Assembly (NCBI GenBank): GCA_017428945.1
Contig: JAFRPW010000038.1
Location: forward strand, 1-49,638
Length of the DNA stretch: 49,638 bases
Source: Bacteroidales bacterium
GTDB lineage: Bacteria > Bacteroidota > Bacteroidia > Bacteroidales > UBA932
Direction: 5' to 3'
Shown here piece after piece: positions 40,567 through 49,638 of this stretch. The position numbers were made by a program, and so were the translations under genes. The notes under the pieces were generated by a model that did no database searches, was not told the origin of the DNA, and saw only the letters and a list, made by a program, of their open reading frames with translations. Numbering within the stretch: position 1 is the first letter of the stretch; each line of letters starts with the position of its first letter.

Positions 40567-41838
40567 ATGCTTACACTCAAAACCCTGCGCGAAGACCCGG
40601 AGATGGTCATCCGCAAACTTGCAAAGAAGCATTTCGACGCCCGTGAGATAGTCATGGACGTAATCGCCATGGACGACAGGCGCAAAGCCATACAGCAGGA
40701 ATCCGACGCCCTCCTTGGCCAGCAGAAGAAGGCAGCCGCGGAAATCGGCGCCCTCATGAAGGCCGGCAAGAAGGAAGAGGCAGAGGCCGCAAAGGCACAG
40801 GTCGCAGCCCTCAAGGCCCGCTCCCAGGAGCTCCTTGCAGAGGCCGATTCCAACGCCGCCGCACTCCAGGACAAGCTTGTCCTTCTCCCCAACCTCCCGT
40901 ACGACCTCGTACCGGAAGGCTCCGGCGCAGAGGACAACCTGGTAGTGAAGATGGGCGGACCGGAGCCCAACCTCCCGGAAGGCGCTCTCCCTCACTGGGA
41001 ACTTGCAAAGAAGTACGATATCATCGACTTCGACCTTGGCGTAAAGATTACCGGCGCGGGTTTCCCCGTGTACAAGGGTAAGGGTGCAAAGCTCCAGAGG
41101 GCCCTCATCAACTTCTTCCTGGACCGCAACACTGCTGCCGGTTACAAAGAGGTTGAGCCTCCCGTGATGGTGAATGCGGCATCGGGCTTCGGCACCGGCC
41201 AGCTTCCGGACAAGGAAGGCCAGATGTACCACGCCACCATCGACAATTTCTACATGGTCCCCACCGCAGAGGTGCCTGTGACCAATATTTTCCGCGACGT
41301 CATCCTGGGTGCCGACGAGTTCCCTCAGAAACTCACCGCCTACACCCCTTGCTTCCGCAGGGAGGCAGGTTCCTATGGCAAGGATGTCCGCGGCCTCAAC
41401 CGCCTGCACCAGTTTGACAAGGTGGAAATCGTCCGTGTGGAAAAGCCGGAGAACAGCTATGCTGCTCTGGATGAGATGATTGCACACGTAGAGAGCCTGG
41501 TTAATGAACTTGGCCTCAAGTACCGCATCCTCCGTCTTTGCGGCGGAGACATGAGCTTCACCAGCGCCATCACCTATGACTTCGAGCTCTATAGCGCAGC
41601 CCAGGGCCGCTGGCTCGAGATTTCTTCCGTCTCCAACTTCGAGAGCTACCAGGCCAACCGCCTGCACCTCCGCTACAAGGACCAGGACGGCAAGATGCAG
41701 CTTGCGCACACCCTCAACGGCAGCTCCCTTGCCCTTCCGCGTGTAGTTGCAGCTCTCCTTGAGGACAACCAGAAAGACGGCTACATCGAGATCCCCGAGT
41801 GCCTCAGGCCTTACACCGGCTTCGACCGCATTGACTAG
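40567..41838 (+). CDS. serS: Seryl-tRNA synthetase
   Basis: A 423-residue class II synthetase. The N-terminal coiled-coil arm (about 25-110, KKAAAEIGALMKAGKKEEAEAAKAQ in part) contacts tRNA-Ser. The catalytic domain has class II motif 2 (YTPCFRREAGSYGKDVRGLNRLHQF) and motif 3 (NGSSLALPRVVAALLEDNQ). Complete and of normal length. Its ATG is 15 bases after the rpmA terminator; no separate promoter is evident. A 17-bp stem follows the stop. Confidence 0.96.
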   Translation: MLTLKTLREDPEMVIRKLAKKHFDAREIVMDVIAMDDRRKAIQQESDALLGQQKKAAAEIGALMKAGKKEEAEAAKAQVAALKARSQELLAEADSNAAALQDKLVLLPNLPYDLVPEGSGAEDNLVVKMGGPEPNLPEGALPHWELAKKYDIIDFDLGVKITGAGFPVYKGKGAKLQRALINFFLDRNTAAGYKEVEPPVMVNAASGFGTGQLPDKEGQMYHATIDNFYMVPTAEVPVTNIFRDVILGADEFPQKLTAYTPCFRREAGSYGKDVRGLNRLHQFDKVEIVRVEKPENSYAALDEMIAHVESLVNELGLKYRILRLCGGDMSFTSAITYDFELYSAAQGRWLEISSVSNFESYQANRLHLRYKDQDGKMQLAHTLNGSSLALPRVVAALLEDNQKDGYIEIPECLRPYTGFDRID

Positions 41839-41857
41839 CTCCAGCTAAGTTTTTAAG

Positions 41858-41906
41858 ACCCGCGAAGTACAAATCTTGGCCGATATTTGTACTTCGCGGG
41901 TTGTTT
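41858..41906 (+). terminator. Long stem after serS (family 4 palindrome / terminator)
   Basis: ACCCGCGAAGTACAAAT (41858-41874) pairs perfectly with ATTTGTACTTCGCGGGT (41885-41901), 17 bp with a 10-base loop, followed by TGTTTTT. It should terminate serS. The 17-bp length and the diverged second copy at 41932 suggest it is also a repeat element. Confidence 0.75.
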
Positions 41907-41931
41907 TTAGACAAAAACTGGCATAATCTGT

Positions 41932-41971
41932 CCGCGAGGTACAAACTCATGGTCTTTTTTGGATTTCGCGA
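41932..41971. repeat. Diverged second family 4 copy
   Basis: CCGCGAGGTACAAA (41932-41945) and TTTCGCG (41964-41970) match the arms of the stem at 41858-41901 with substitutions, about 74 bases downstream. Confidence 0.55.
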
Positions 41972-41989
41972 GCATAAGAATGCTCTTAC

Positions 41990-42020
41990 TTGGTTCTTAT
42001 GTCATTTTTTATTAATTTTG
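41990..42020 (+). promoter_or_regulatory. Promoter of the RHS gene
   Basis: TTG (41990-41992), 20 bases, TAATTTTG (42013-42020), with a 27-base leader. A GGAG lies in it at about 42025, too far (about 20 bases) from the ATG to be a normal Shine-Dalgarno. Confidence 0.6.
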
Positions 42021-42047
42021 GAAAGGAGAAATAAACGGGTAAGAGAT

Positions 42048-45000
42048 ATGCATTTAAAACGTTATATAACTGCGGTTTTCATATTATTGGTATCATTCCT
42101 GACGGTCGCCGCACAGAGTGATCCGATAAGCCAGGTATTCTCCCCGAACGCTGCCGAATTGGGTAAATATGGCAAAATACCCGTAAGTTATTTCACCGGC
42201 CTCCCTAATATAAGAATTCCCCTCACCGAAGTTCAAGGGAAGAACCTGACGCTCCCCGTTCATCTTACATATCACGCCGATGGCAACAAGCCGGAGCAGC
42301 ACCCAGGATGGGTCGGACAGGGGTGGACTCTTCATGCCGGTGGATGTATAAACAGAATCATTAATGGATGGAAGGACGAGTTAAGTTATATTGAGTTTAA
42401 GTCCAATTATCCAGAATCAGCAATAATATATCAGCCGGGTTATTTTGACAATATGGCAGATATGTCTATAATGAATTGGATGGACACAACTGTTTTAAAA
42501 CAGTCGTATAATGTTTATTGCCCTATTGATAGGATGCCTGACGAGTTTCAGGTAAACTTAGATGATATACAGGCATCTTTCTACTTTGTCGGAGAGAATG
42601 ATATTCGAATTGTGTCTCAGAGCAACGTTGACTTCAAGGTCGAGTGCCATATGAATGATGGCGAATTAGCTCTATCCTCGGGGCCAAATGATTATGACGG
42701 TTCCTTGGTAATGTATCGTGACGCTATTGATACGAGCATTACATTCAAGGCTCATTTATACAGATACATCGACAAGATAACAATTACCTCGAAAGACGGA
42801 ACCAAGTACCATTTCGGCGGAGACAGAGAATCAATTGAGTTCAGTATTAGACAACGATACAGTAAAGAGTATGCCCAACTTCATCCTTCCGAGCATAAAT
42901 GGAATGCTGTCGGAACTGCAAATACATGGATGTTAACCAAGATAGAAAGACCGGAGGGAGAAGAAATCACATTATCTTATAATCATAATGGAATCCCGAT
43001 TGTAAGAAGTGTTTCACATGAGGTGTTCGGTTTTAATGAAGTTGTCGGAGCTAACCAGAGCAATATGGCCCATTATGTTGCCATTGACACTTTTGCGGGG
43101 ACATTGAATGGTCAGACGAAACCATATTTAGGTATAGGATATCATTTTCTTATGCCCTGCTACCTAACTAATATTTCATCCAACCGTACTGGGGATTATC
43201 TTGTTTTTGAAAAAACCAACTCAACTGAATTAGAATATGAATTCAATCCTCTTGAAATAGATTATCTTGTAGGTACCTTCAACGAACCTTCCAAACCATT
43301 CCCGCCAGCATATCTAAAATCACATAGTACTTATAAAAAACTAACAAATATTCGCGGCCGGCGTGGAACGTTTACGTTTGTTTATAACAACTCTTCTTCT
43401 GAACGGTTACGACTGGAATCCGTTGACATTAAAAACAATAATACCGTTTTAGGAAAGTATTCTTTCGAGTATAACAACGCCCCACAGCCGCATTATAATG
43501 CCAGAGTCTCAGATGTGTTTGGCTATTATAACGGCCAGGCACAACCCGCGTCCCATGCCGATACTGTTGGAATCAATATCAACTGTCTTTATGTTAATCC
43601 GGATTCACTGCAGGCCGGGATTCTGACTAAGATTACTTATCCTACGGGCGGTCATACCACTTTTGAATATGAGCCTCATTCATATGGCAAGATTGCGGGA
43701 CAGTTCCCTTTTTCTGTTTATTCGAGTTCGGGGGTGGTTGGCGGCTTAAGAATAAAAAAGATAACAGATAGTTCCGGGCAGAATAATGGAACGAGACAAT
43801 TCTACTATGTGGACGAATCCGGCCATAACAGTGGGATACTCTCGGGTATACCAAGGTGCTCGGTTTCCGGGACTTTAAAAAGAACGGCAGGGCTATTCCC
43901 CACCGTAACTGTTGAAGATGATTATTCTATTTATCAAGATGCGTCTATCACACCATTATCCTTGACCAGCGGTTGCCATATAACTTATTCTTACGTAAAA
44001 GAAGTCTTGGAAGATGGATCTTACATATACTATCATTATTCAAATCATGATGAAGCAGAATATAGGGATTCCCTTTCAGCAAATACTGCCGGATCCATCA
44101 CGGGGAGAATGATTGGTGATTCTTATATATCAAAAGAGCTTTGTCGCGGCCTTCTCTTGTCAAAAAAAGAGTACTCATCCTCCGGGGTACTTGTTAGGAA
44201 AGATATCTATTCATACTCCTTAGAGCCCAATGAGTTTGTCCCTTCTGTGTCAAGGATATCTTTATGTGGGACTCATGAACCTTTTATCAGACTTAATTAT
44301 AACCGAATATATTGTTATTTCCCGCACCCAACTTACCAAACAACACAAACCTATTTCGATAGTAATACTGCGATAACTGAATCAAATAACTTCGGGTACG
44401 ATAAATACCGTAACCTTACCTTGTTCAGCAAAACTGTCGGTAATCAAACAAAAGAAATCAGAACCAGCTACAGCGGCACAATGGGGTGGGGTAATTACAG
44501 CCACTATCTTATTCCTAAAGGAATTACAGGTTTGCCGGTTGAAAAGAAGACGCTTTTAAATGGTAGTTTCATAGCTGCGGAAATTACTGATTATAACACC
44601 ATTGGCCTTTTTGAGAGCCATTACGCGGCGGAGATTGATACCCCTCTGGCCACTTTTACAAATTATCAAGGTGTCCCAGCTTCTCGTGACAGTCATTATC
44701 CCTCAACGCCTGATATGACAGTGCAAAGCAGGGATTCATATGGTAATCCGAAGACGGTATATACCATGGAAGATGGATATCAGACCTTGGTTTGGAATTC
44801 TGACGGAAACAAGCTTTGTATGAAGGGGCACGGCAATAACAATATGTATTATTATGATTTTGAGAATAATTATACATCTCCAGCCGGATTCAATAGCGAC
44901 CACTGTCACGTGGGCCCGTTTGTCTTGAACTGTACAATCGATTTTGGCGTAGATTATTATTGTGACTACTGGTTGAATACCGGTTCCGGGTGGCATTATT

Positions 45001-48000
45001 ATAAAAGGACCTACCCCGGTGGGAACATTGTTCTGACAACGCAAACGGGAGCTTGTATCGACCAAGTCAGGGTATATCCTGCACTTGCAGATGTCGATAG
45101 CTATACTTGGGATTCTAAAGGTAATCTTCGTAGTATAGTCGACGTCAGAGGTAAAGTGTTTTCCTATGAGTACGATAATCTGGGACGGCTTCTCCGCATC
45201 AAGGATACAGAGGGCGCTACTATTGAAGATTACGACTACAGATATGTTACAGGGGGTAATCAAAACAATAGGAGGGTGCGCCAGAGGTACACCACAACAA
45301 ACTCTGGTGCCACAGCCCCGCATCTGACAGAAATAGAGTATTATGACGGTCTTGGCAGGGACACTCAGAATGTCCAGCGCGGCACCAACATGTCCAGCCT
45401 GGTCACCCTTACTGAATATGACTCGTCCGGAAGGGTCTCGAATTCATGGCTCCCGGTCGGTACCGGGATGAATGGTTTTACGCCATATTCTCGCAGTACG
45501 ATAGTGAATCAAGGATCCGGTACTACCCAATATGCCGATACTGTATTATACGCAACAACCATATATGATAACTCACCTCTTGAGCGAATACGCGAAAAGT
45601 GGGGCCCTGGTAAACAGTGGCGCAATTCAGGAAAGAAAACAGCGTATTCCTATTTTGCAAACCAATCGACCGGAGGAGACCTGACGTGCCGGAGATATGA
45701 GGTGATTCCACAAAATGATACTTTATGGAATCTCCATTTTACCGGAATACATGTTAGTGGGACCTTAAGTGTCGTAAAAACAATTGATGAGGACGGTTTG
45801 AGTAGTTTTGAATTCCGTGACTTTGAAGACAGGATTATTCTGACAAGAGTTGTTAATGGCAACGAGTATTTAGACACTTATTATATATATGATGGCTTCG
45901 GGCGGCTGCAGGCTGTTTTGCCCCCTGAATTGATCAATTACATAGAAGGGAACCTGGGGCAAGTAGTATCACCGTCAGGTGGGGCAAGCATTAAGATGAA
46001 TCATTTTGCGTACCTATACAAATATGATTCTCGTGGTAATTGCATTGCAAAAAAGCTTCCCGGCTGCGGCTGGACTTATATGGTCTATAACAAGCGGAAC
46101 CAAATGGTTTTGTCACAAGATGCAGAACAGCGAAAAACAAACACCTGGCTGTTTGCTTTAAATGATGACCTGGGGCGGATTTGCTTACAAGGAACATCCA
46201 ACGGGACATTGGATGTTTTCTCCGCGCCATTGATAAATACTGACGTCATAGTTCAACGCTCATCTTCTTCATCGTCCACTTACGGCTATGATCTGCTGAA
46301 CTTCCCTTTAAACAATCATACAGTGCATGAAGTGAGCTGGTATGATGATTACGGATTCCGTGGGAGTTGGGGTGTCCCCGATGGCGATGACGCACGTATT
46401 GAAAGGACAGTAGGCGCTGGGGATGGCTCCTCTGTGCCCGCTCCGGGAGCGACCGGAGCAAGCAGCCGTGGTCTTCTCACCGGCCGACTCGAGACCGTTC
46501 TTGGCGGAAGAAGCATTAACAACGATCTATGGAGTGTTTGGTACTATGATTCTCGCGGCAGAGTTGTTCAATACAACAGGGAAAGGATGGACGGCGGGGC
46601 CGACAGGGAAGAGTATTCGTATTCCTTTACGGACGATTTGACGGGCAAGATTATTGTACACGATGTGGGGGCCGCCAATCCTATGACAGAGCATTATTCA
46701 TATAGTTACGATACTTGGCTTCGCCCATCTTCCGTTCAGCATCAATTGGACGGGCGGAATCCGGTTGCTCTTCATCAGTGGACTTATGATTCCATAGGTC
46801 GGATTACAAGTGATAGCCGAAATGGCGTTGCCGGATTAAATACTACATTTAAGACTACAATACGTGGTGGAAGAAGCCAGATTATGACAGGTCTCCAAGG
46901 ACAGACTTTCTTAGAAGAACTTTACTATCAGACTATCCCTCCCACTGGTCCCGTCAATACTCCGTTGTGGAATGGAAGGATTAGTAGAATGGACTGGAGA
47001 GTTGGAGAAGATAGCATGACGCGCAGCTATGTATATAGTTACGATGATGCGTCCAGACTGATATCGGCAGATTATCAGGCATCTTGGGGAGATTCCGACT
47101 TTAGCCGTGCGTATACTTATGATTCTAATGGGAATGTGACATCAATATCGGGGAAAAATAAATCTTCTCTACAACTTAGCGAAGAGCAATTCTCAATGAC
47201 CTTCCCTCATACTGGCAATCAACTCACATCCCTTCTGGGAGAATATGATCGTACCGGTCGTATGACAAAGGATATAACGAATGGAATCAGTCTTATCCAG
47301 TACAATGATTACGACATGCCGGATTTGGTTAATAAAGGCACTACAGCATATTATTATTCCTATACCTCGGGCGGAAGAAAAGTTGAGACTGGAAAAAGAA
47401 TCATAAGGCATATCATTAATCAACCAGTTATTAGATATAGCCCTGTACGGAGTTACGAGGGAAGTGTAGAATACACATTTTCAAACTCGTCAGTTCCTGT
47501 TCTTGACCGGATAATGATAGACGGAGGATACATTGACGCATCCGATAGCACATATCATTTCTTTGTTACAGACCATCTTAGCAGTGTGCGTGCAGTGACT
47601 GATGCTAACGGAAACATCGAACAGGTAAATCATTACGGGCCCTACGGAGAATTGCTTGAAGACAGTCTCCAATCGTTGCCGTTTAGAGTTCTCAATAGCG
47701 ACTTCAATCAATACAAATTCATAGGAAAGGAGTGGGATTCACATATCGCTTCATATGATTTTGGGGCAAGATACTATAGCCAGGCACTGGCCAGATGGGG
47801 CACACAAGACTCGATGGCAGAGGATTACTATAGGTTAAGTCCGTATTCCTATTGTGCTGGAGATCCAGTGAATCATGTGGATAATGAGGGACAGTTCCCG
47901 GAAACAATATGGGATATTGCAAATGCTGTAATGGACGTGTCCAGTTTGGTGGAGAATATCAAAAACCGAAAATGGAAAGCCGCTGCATTGGATGCTGGTG

Positions 48001-48497
48001 GTCTGGTATTGGATATGGCTGCAGTAGCATTACCTTTTGTTCCTGGAGGCGCTGGTAGTGTTATTAAGGCGGCAAAAGTTACAGATAAAGCGATAGACGC
48101 TACGAAGGCCATTGATGGAACTATTGACGCATCTAAATCAATTAATAGAGTAGATGGTGCCGTTAATACTGTTAAAACGGTTCACGGGAATGCGGCCACA
48201 AGTTCAAAAGCACAGCATGCATATGACATAATAGATAAAGAAACGAACAAAGTTGTAAAGACAGGTGTAAGTGGAGGCCCAATTAGAAAGGTCGATGGTA
48301 AGTCATATCGGGCAGAGTCTCAAGTTCGTAAATGGAATAAAGAAGCAGAATATGAACGATATAAATCTGTGATAACTCACAAAGAACCTCAAGGTCCAAA
48401 TGCACGGGGAAATATTTATGAGTATGAAAGGAATCGTGCCAATGAATTAAGAGCAAAAGGTCATTTGGATGACAGAAACCTACACGCAAGGCCATAA
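42048..48497 (+). CDS. RHS-repeat polymorphic toxin with C-terminal URI/GIY-YIG-like nuclease candidate
   Basis: A 2149-residue secreted protein. A signal peptide (YITAVFILLVSFLTVAAQ) leads into a Bacteroidota-type N-terminal region (PISQVFSPNAAELGKYGKIP). YD/RHS repeats recur from about residue 1030 (YEYDNLGRLLRIKD, YIYDGFGRLQAVLP, YTYDSNGNVTSISG). The RHS-associated core spans about 1835-1945: FVTDHLSSVRAVTDANGNI, FGARYYSQALARWGTQD, and a cleavage-type end NHVDNEGQ. A pre-toxin linker follows, then a last domain (about 2053-2149): HAYDIIDKETNKVVKTGVSG, RAESQVRKW and NIYEYERNRANELR. The Y...KTGVS...R...E...N order fits a GIY-YIG (URI) nuclease. The frame opens at 41901, but the ATG at 42048 gives the signal peptide. 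Visibly more A+T-rich than its neighbours. Confidence 0.88.
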   Translation: MHLKRYITAVFILLVSFLTVAAQSDPISQVFSPNAAELGKYGKIPVSYFTGLPNIRIPLTEVQGKNLTLPVHLTYHADGNKPEQHPGWVGQGWTLHAGGCINRIINGWKDELSYIEFKSNYPESAIIYQPGYFDNMADMSIMNWMDTTVLKQSYNVYCPIDRMPDEFQVNLDDIQASFYFVGENDIRIVSQSNVDFKVECHMNDGELALSSGPNDYDGSLVMYRDAIDTSITFKAHLYRYIDKITITSKDGTKYHFGGDRESIEFSIRQRYSKEYAQLHPSEHKWNAVGTANTWMLTKIERPEGEEITLSYNHNGIPIVRSVSHEVFGFNEVVGANQSNMAHYVAIDTFAGTLNGQTKPYLGIGYHFLMPCYLTNISSNRTGDYLVFEKTNSTELEYEFNPLEIDYLVGTFNEPSKPFPPAYLKSHSTYKKLTNIRGRRGTFTFVYNNSSSERLRLESVDIKNNNTVLGKYSFEYNNAPQPHYNARVSDVFGYYNGQAQPASHADTVGININCLYVNPDSLQAGILTKITYPTGGHTTFEYEPHSYGKIAGQFPFSVYSSSGVVGGLRIKKITDSSGQNNGTRQFYYVDESGHNSGILSGIPRCSVSGTLKRTAGLFPTVTVEDDYSIYQDASITPLSLTSGCHITYSYVKEVLEDGSYIYYHYSNHDEAEYRDSLSANTAGSITGRMIGDSYISKELCRGLLLSKKEYSSSGVLVRKDIYSYSLEPNEFVPSVSRISLCGTHEPFIRLNYNRIYCYFPHPTYQTTQTYFDSNTAITESNNFGYDKYRNLTLFSKTVGNQTKEIRTSYSGTMGWGNYSHYLIPKGITGLPVEKKTLLNGSFIAAEITDYNTIGLFESHYAAEIDTPLATFTNYQGVPASRDSHYPSTPDMTVQSRDSYGNPKTVYTMEDGYQTLVWNSDGNKLCMKGHGNNNMYYYDFENNYTSPAGFNSDHCHVGPFVLNCTIDFGVDYYCDYWLNTGSGWHYYKRTYPGGNIVLTTQTGACIDQVRVYPALADVDSYTWDSKGNLRSIVDVRGKVFSYEYDNLGRLLRIKDTEGATIEDYDYRYVTGGNQNNRRVRQRYTTTNSGATAPHLTEIEYYDGLGRDTQNVQRGTNMSSLVTLTEYDSSGRVSNSWLPVGTGMNGFTPYSRSTIVNQGSGTTQYADTVLYATTIYDNSPLERIREKWGPGKQWRNSGKKTAYSYFANQSTGGDLTCRRYEVIPQNDTLWNLHFTGIHVSGTLSVVKTIDEDGLSSFEFRDFEDRIILTRVVNGNEYLDTYYIYDGFGRLQAVLPPELINYIEGNLGQVVSPSGGASIKMNHFAYLYKYDSRGNCIAKKLPGCGWTYMVYNKRNQMVLSQDAEQRKTNTWLFALNDDLGRICLQGTSNGTLDVFSAPLINTDVIVQRSSSSSSTYGYDLLNFPLNNHTVHEVSWYDDYGFRGSWGVPDGDDARIERTVGAGDGSSVPAPGATGASSRGLLTGRLETVLGGRSINNDLWSVWYYDSRGRVVQYNRERMDGGADREEYSYSFTDDLTGKIIVHDVGAANPMTEHYSYSYDTWLRPSSVQHQLDGRNPVALHQWTYDSIGRITSDSRNGVAGLNTTFKTTIRGGRSQIMTGLQGQTFLEELYYQTIPPTGPVNTPLWNGRISRMDWRVGEDSMTRSYVYSYDDASRLISADYQASWGDSDFSRAYTYDSNGNVTSISGKNKSSLQLSEEQFSMTFPHTGNQLTSLLGEYDRTGRMTKDITNGISLIQYNDYDMPDLVNKGTTAYYYSYTSGGRKVETGKRIIRHIINQPVIRYSPVRSYEGSVEYTFSNSSVPVLDRIMIDGGYIDASDSTYHFFVTDHLSSVRAVTDANGNIEQVNHYGPYGELLEDSLQSLPFRVLNSDFNQYKFIGKEWDSHIASYDFGARYYSQALARWGTQDSMAEDYYRLSPYSYCAGDPVNHVDNEGQFPETIWDIANAVMDVSSLVENIKNRKWKAAALDAGGLVLDMAAVALPFVPGGAGSVIKAAKVTDKAIDATKAIDGTIDASKSINRVDGAVNTVKTVHGNAATSSKAQHAYDIIDKETNKVVKTGVSGGPIRKVDGKSYRAESQVRKWNKEAEYERYKSVITHKEPQGPNARGNIYEYERNRANELRAKGHLDDRNLHARP

Positions 48498-48509
48498 AAC
48501 CAAATTATA

Positions 48510-49304
48510 ATGTTTTTAAGAAGAATTATATTTCAGTTAAAAAAAGATAATCATTCTTGGAAAGAGTATGATGAGCTATTGTTGAAACGTTTTGATTACA
48601 ATAGTTATTTTGTTATGCACTATCTGTCAATGCAGATAAGAAAGAAGAATTATCAAACAGATGGGACATACAGTTCTATAGGCGTGAATATTTCTTTGAC
48701 AGATCAATTGATGAATCACAACGTGGTTGCAATGAATCAATTCGGTTGCCTCCATTGTAGTATAATTGTTAGTAAAGAAGAGTTTGAGCAATACTTGCAT
48801 GAGCCTATCATAAGAATAAGAAATGAGTATTATTTAGAGTGGCTTCAAAGAGGCTATCTTTACATTAATAATAATAAAGAGATTCCCGTGGATTTGCTCC
48901 TCAGTCTTCATGACGAATTTAGGAAAAACGGGTACAAAAACGAGATTCTTTTTAAGCAATTGTGTTATAAGCCTTTAGGTATTAAAGTGGTCTTTACTAA
49001 AGTTCTCACAACATCAGAGTTTCACTTAGCTATAAACGCATATGACAGAAATACCGGAGTAATGCTGGCAGAAGGAACGGTGTTCAGGACTGCGCCGGAT
49101 GACGTTTTCTATGCACATGTTATTAAAAATCTTCAAGTTATAGGAGATAAGCTTATTATTCTTGATTTTTTGAATCGACCTACCTTTATCATTGATATTC
49201 CGGGCTTATGCAAAGGCGATGTCCATATTGAATATGCAGGAGATATGTTTAATGAAGAAAAGCAGAGAAAACAGGATGAATTGATTCAGCAACTTATTTG
49301 GTAG
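48510..49304 (+). CDS. Probable immunity protein for the RHS toxin
   Basis: A 264-residue cytoplasmic-looking protein with no signal peptide or membrane helix, starting 12 bases after the toxin stop on the same strand and sharing its A+T-rich composition. Small genes right after an RHS toxin tip are usually the cognate immunity factor. I recognise no domain. The N terminus is basic and aromatic (RRIIFQLKKDNHSWKEYDE) and the C terminus is mixed alpha/beta (LIILDFLNRPTFIIDIPG). It is longer than many immunity proteins. Confidence 0.65.
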   Translation: MFLRRIIFQLKKDNHSWKEYDELLLKRFDYNSYFVMHYLSMQIRKKNYQTDGTYSSIGVNISLTDQLMNHNVVAMNQFGCLHCSIIVSKEEFEQYLHEPIIRIRNEYYLEWLQRGYLYINNNKEIPVDLLLSLHDEFRKNGYKNEILFKQLCYKPLGIKVVFTKVLTTSEFHLAINAYDRNTGVMLAEGTVFRTAPDDVFYAHVIKNLQVIGDKLIILDFLNRPTFIIDIPGLCKGDVHIEYAGDMFNEEKQRKQDELIQQLIW

Positions 49305-49520
49305 TATCTTTTGATAACACTCTGTTCTCACACCCTCGCCTTCAACGGCCGTGCACAGTTAATTGTTGAGGATGAGGACCAGGATGTAAATGCCTGTGTT
49401 GTGGTACGTGTTCTTCAAGATGTTGATGAGTGTCTATGAGATATCCGGAGATAGGTATTCCCGCTAGAAACAGTGCATTATCATTTGTGTTTTATTTGTA
49501 AGCATCCGAACAAGTACGTC

Positions 49521-49572
49521 TGTCAGTTTGTATAAGTGCGGTGTAACTTTGCCCCACTAATACAAACTGACA
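49521..49572. promoter_or_regulatory. 13-bp inverted repeat around the IS66 promoter
   Basis: TGTCAGTTTGTAT (49521-49533) and ATACAAACTGACA (49560-49572) are perfect 13-bp arms with a 26-base loop holding the -7 box. The right arm ends five bases before the ATG. It may limit transposase expression by pairing in read-through transcripts. Confidence 0.6.
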
Positions 49573-49577
49573 TTATT

Positions 49578-49638
49578 ATGATAACACGCGAGCAAATCGA
49601 AGAGATCCAGACGGAGAGCCGGGAGAAGGGCGTCTCCA
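49578..49638 (+). CDS. N-terminal fragment of IS66 accessory protein (TnpA-like)
   Basis: The frame from the ATG at 49578 reads MITREQIEEIQTESREKGVS and is still open at the window end. The helical start, with REQIEEIQ and a KGVS turn, resembles the N terminus of the small orf1 accessory protein of IS66 elements in Bacteroidota. Only 20 residues are seen. Confidence 0.5.
   Translation, partial: MITREQIEEIQTESREKGVS

Larger units (their letters stand above)
49498..49638 (+). mobile_element. Left end of an IS66-type insertion sequence (runs off right edge)
   Basis: GTAAGC at 49498-49503 matches the start of IS66-family terminal repeats. A -7 box TAACTTTG lies at 49544-49551, and a gene with an IS66 accessory-protein start begins at 49578. 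The 193 bases before it (49305-49497) hold no gene I can support. The right end and target duplication are outside the window. Confidence 0.55.

Noticed and set aside
41901-42047. Earlier start for the RHS protein
   Set aside because: It would place codons in the promoter and hide the signal peptide that begins at 42048.
49318-49440. Short plus-strand frame reading LAFNGRAQLIVEDEDQDV
   Set aside because: No start codon context, no recognisable domain, and it lies in the gap before an IS end; could be a fragment of a lost gene but cannot be supported.

Overview
The window looks like a chromosomal segment of an uncultured member of the Bacteroidales (Bacteroidota). Signs in the sequence: promoters of the TAnnTTTG (-7) and TTG/TTTG (-33) type; almost no Shine-Dalgarno sequences except a strong one at rpsU; and families typical of the group (BACON lipoprotein, DUF4861, RHS protein with a signal peptide, AAA-ATPase/PD-(D/E)XK protein). 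Genus cannot be told from what is visible.

Layout. 1-212: apparent end of an IS21-type element running off the left edge. 230-1837: AAA-ATPase/nuclease-fold protein. 1917-8002 (minus): four-gene tripartite efflux operon (lipoprotein, adaptor, RND pump, TolC). 8003-11360: a repeat-rich zone with a signal-peptide gene remnant, a PAS/TonB-like gene pair and a Y1 (RAYT-like) transposase flanked on both sides by GAAACA...TGTTTC palindromes, including six at exactly 83-bp spacing. 11361-16714: uronate/pectin-type saccharide genes (a GH43-GH88 fusion lipoprotein, KduD, KduI, DUF4861). 16773-17059: composite palindrome array. 17119-19797: four tightly coupled genes (lipoprotein, outer-membrane barrel, double-hydrophobic lipoprotein, radical SAM/SPASM enzyme), the best candidate for a poorly described system. 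19949-25720: membrane-anchored unknown, acyl-CoA ligase, dCMP deaminase, C-terminal processing protease. 25826-28307 (minus): lptB and dnaX. 28495-28689 (minus): rpsU. 28756-31770 (minus): M6 protease and BACON lipoprotein. 31862-37473: EF-hand-like membrane protein, ATPase, sirtuin and GH31 enzyme in one overlapping run. 37569-39777: aldehyde dehydrogenase and short-chain dehydrogenase. 39911-41838: rplU, rpmA, serS. 42048-49304: an A+T-rich island with a 2149-residue RHS polymorphic toxin and its likely immunity gene. 49498-49638: start of an IS66-type element.

How it fits together. Genes are packed with ATGA or TAATG overlaps, so most functions come as operons. The saccharide genes form a path from outer glycoside cleavage (GH43, GH88) to unsaturated uronate handling (KduI, KduD). 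The most unusual layer is not the genes but several distinct families of short palindromes: one sits around a RAYT-like transposase, two are in intergenic arrays, and two have entered reading frames (the GH43-GH88 linker and the DnaX linker).
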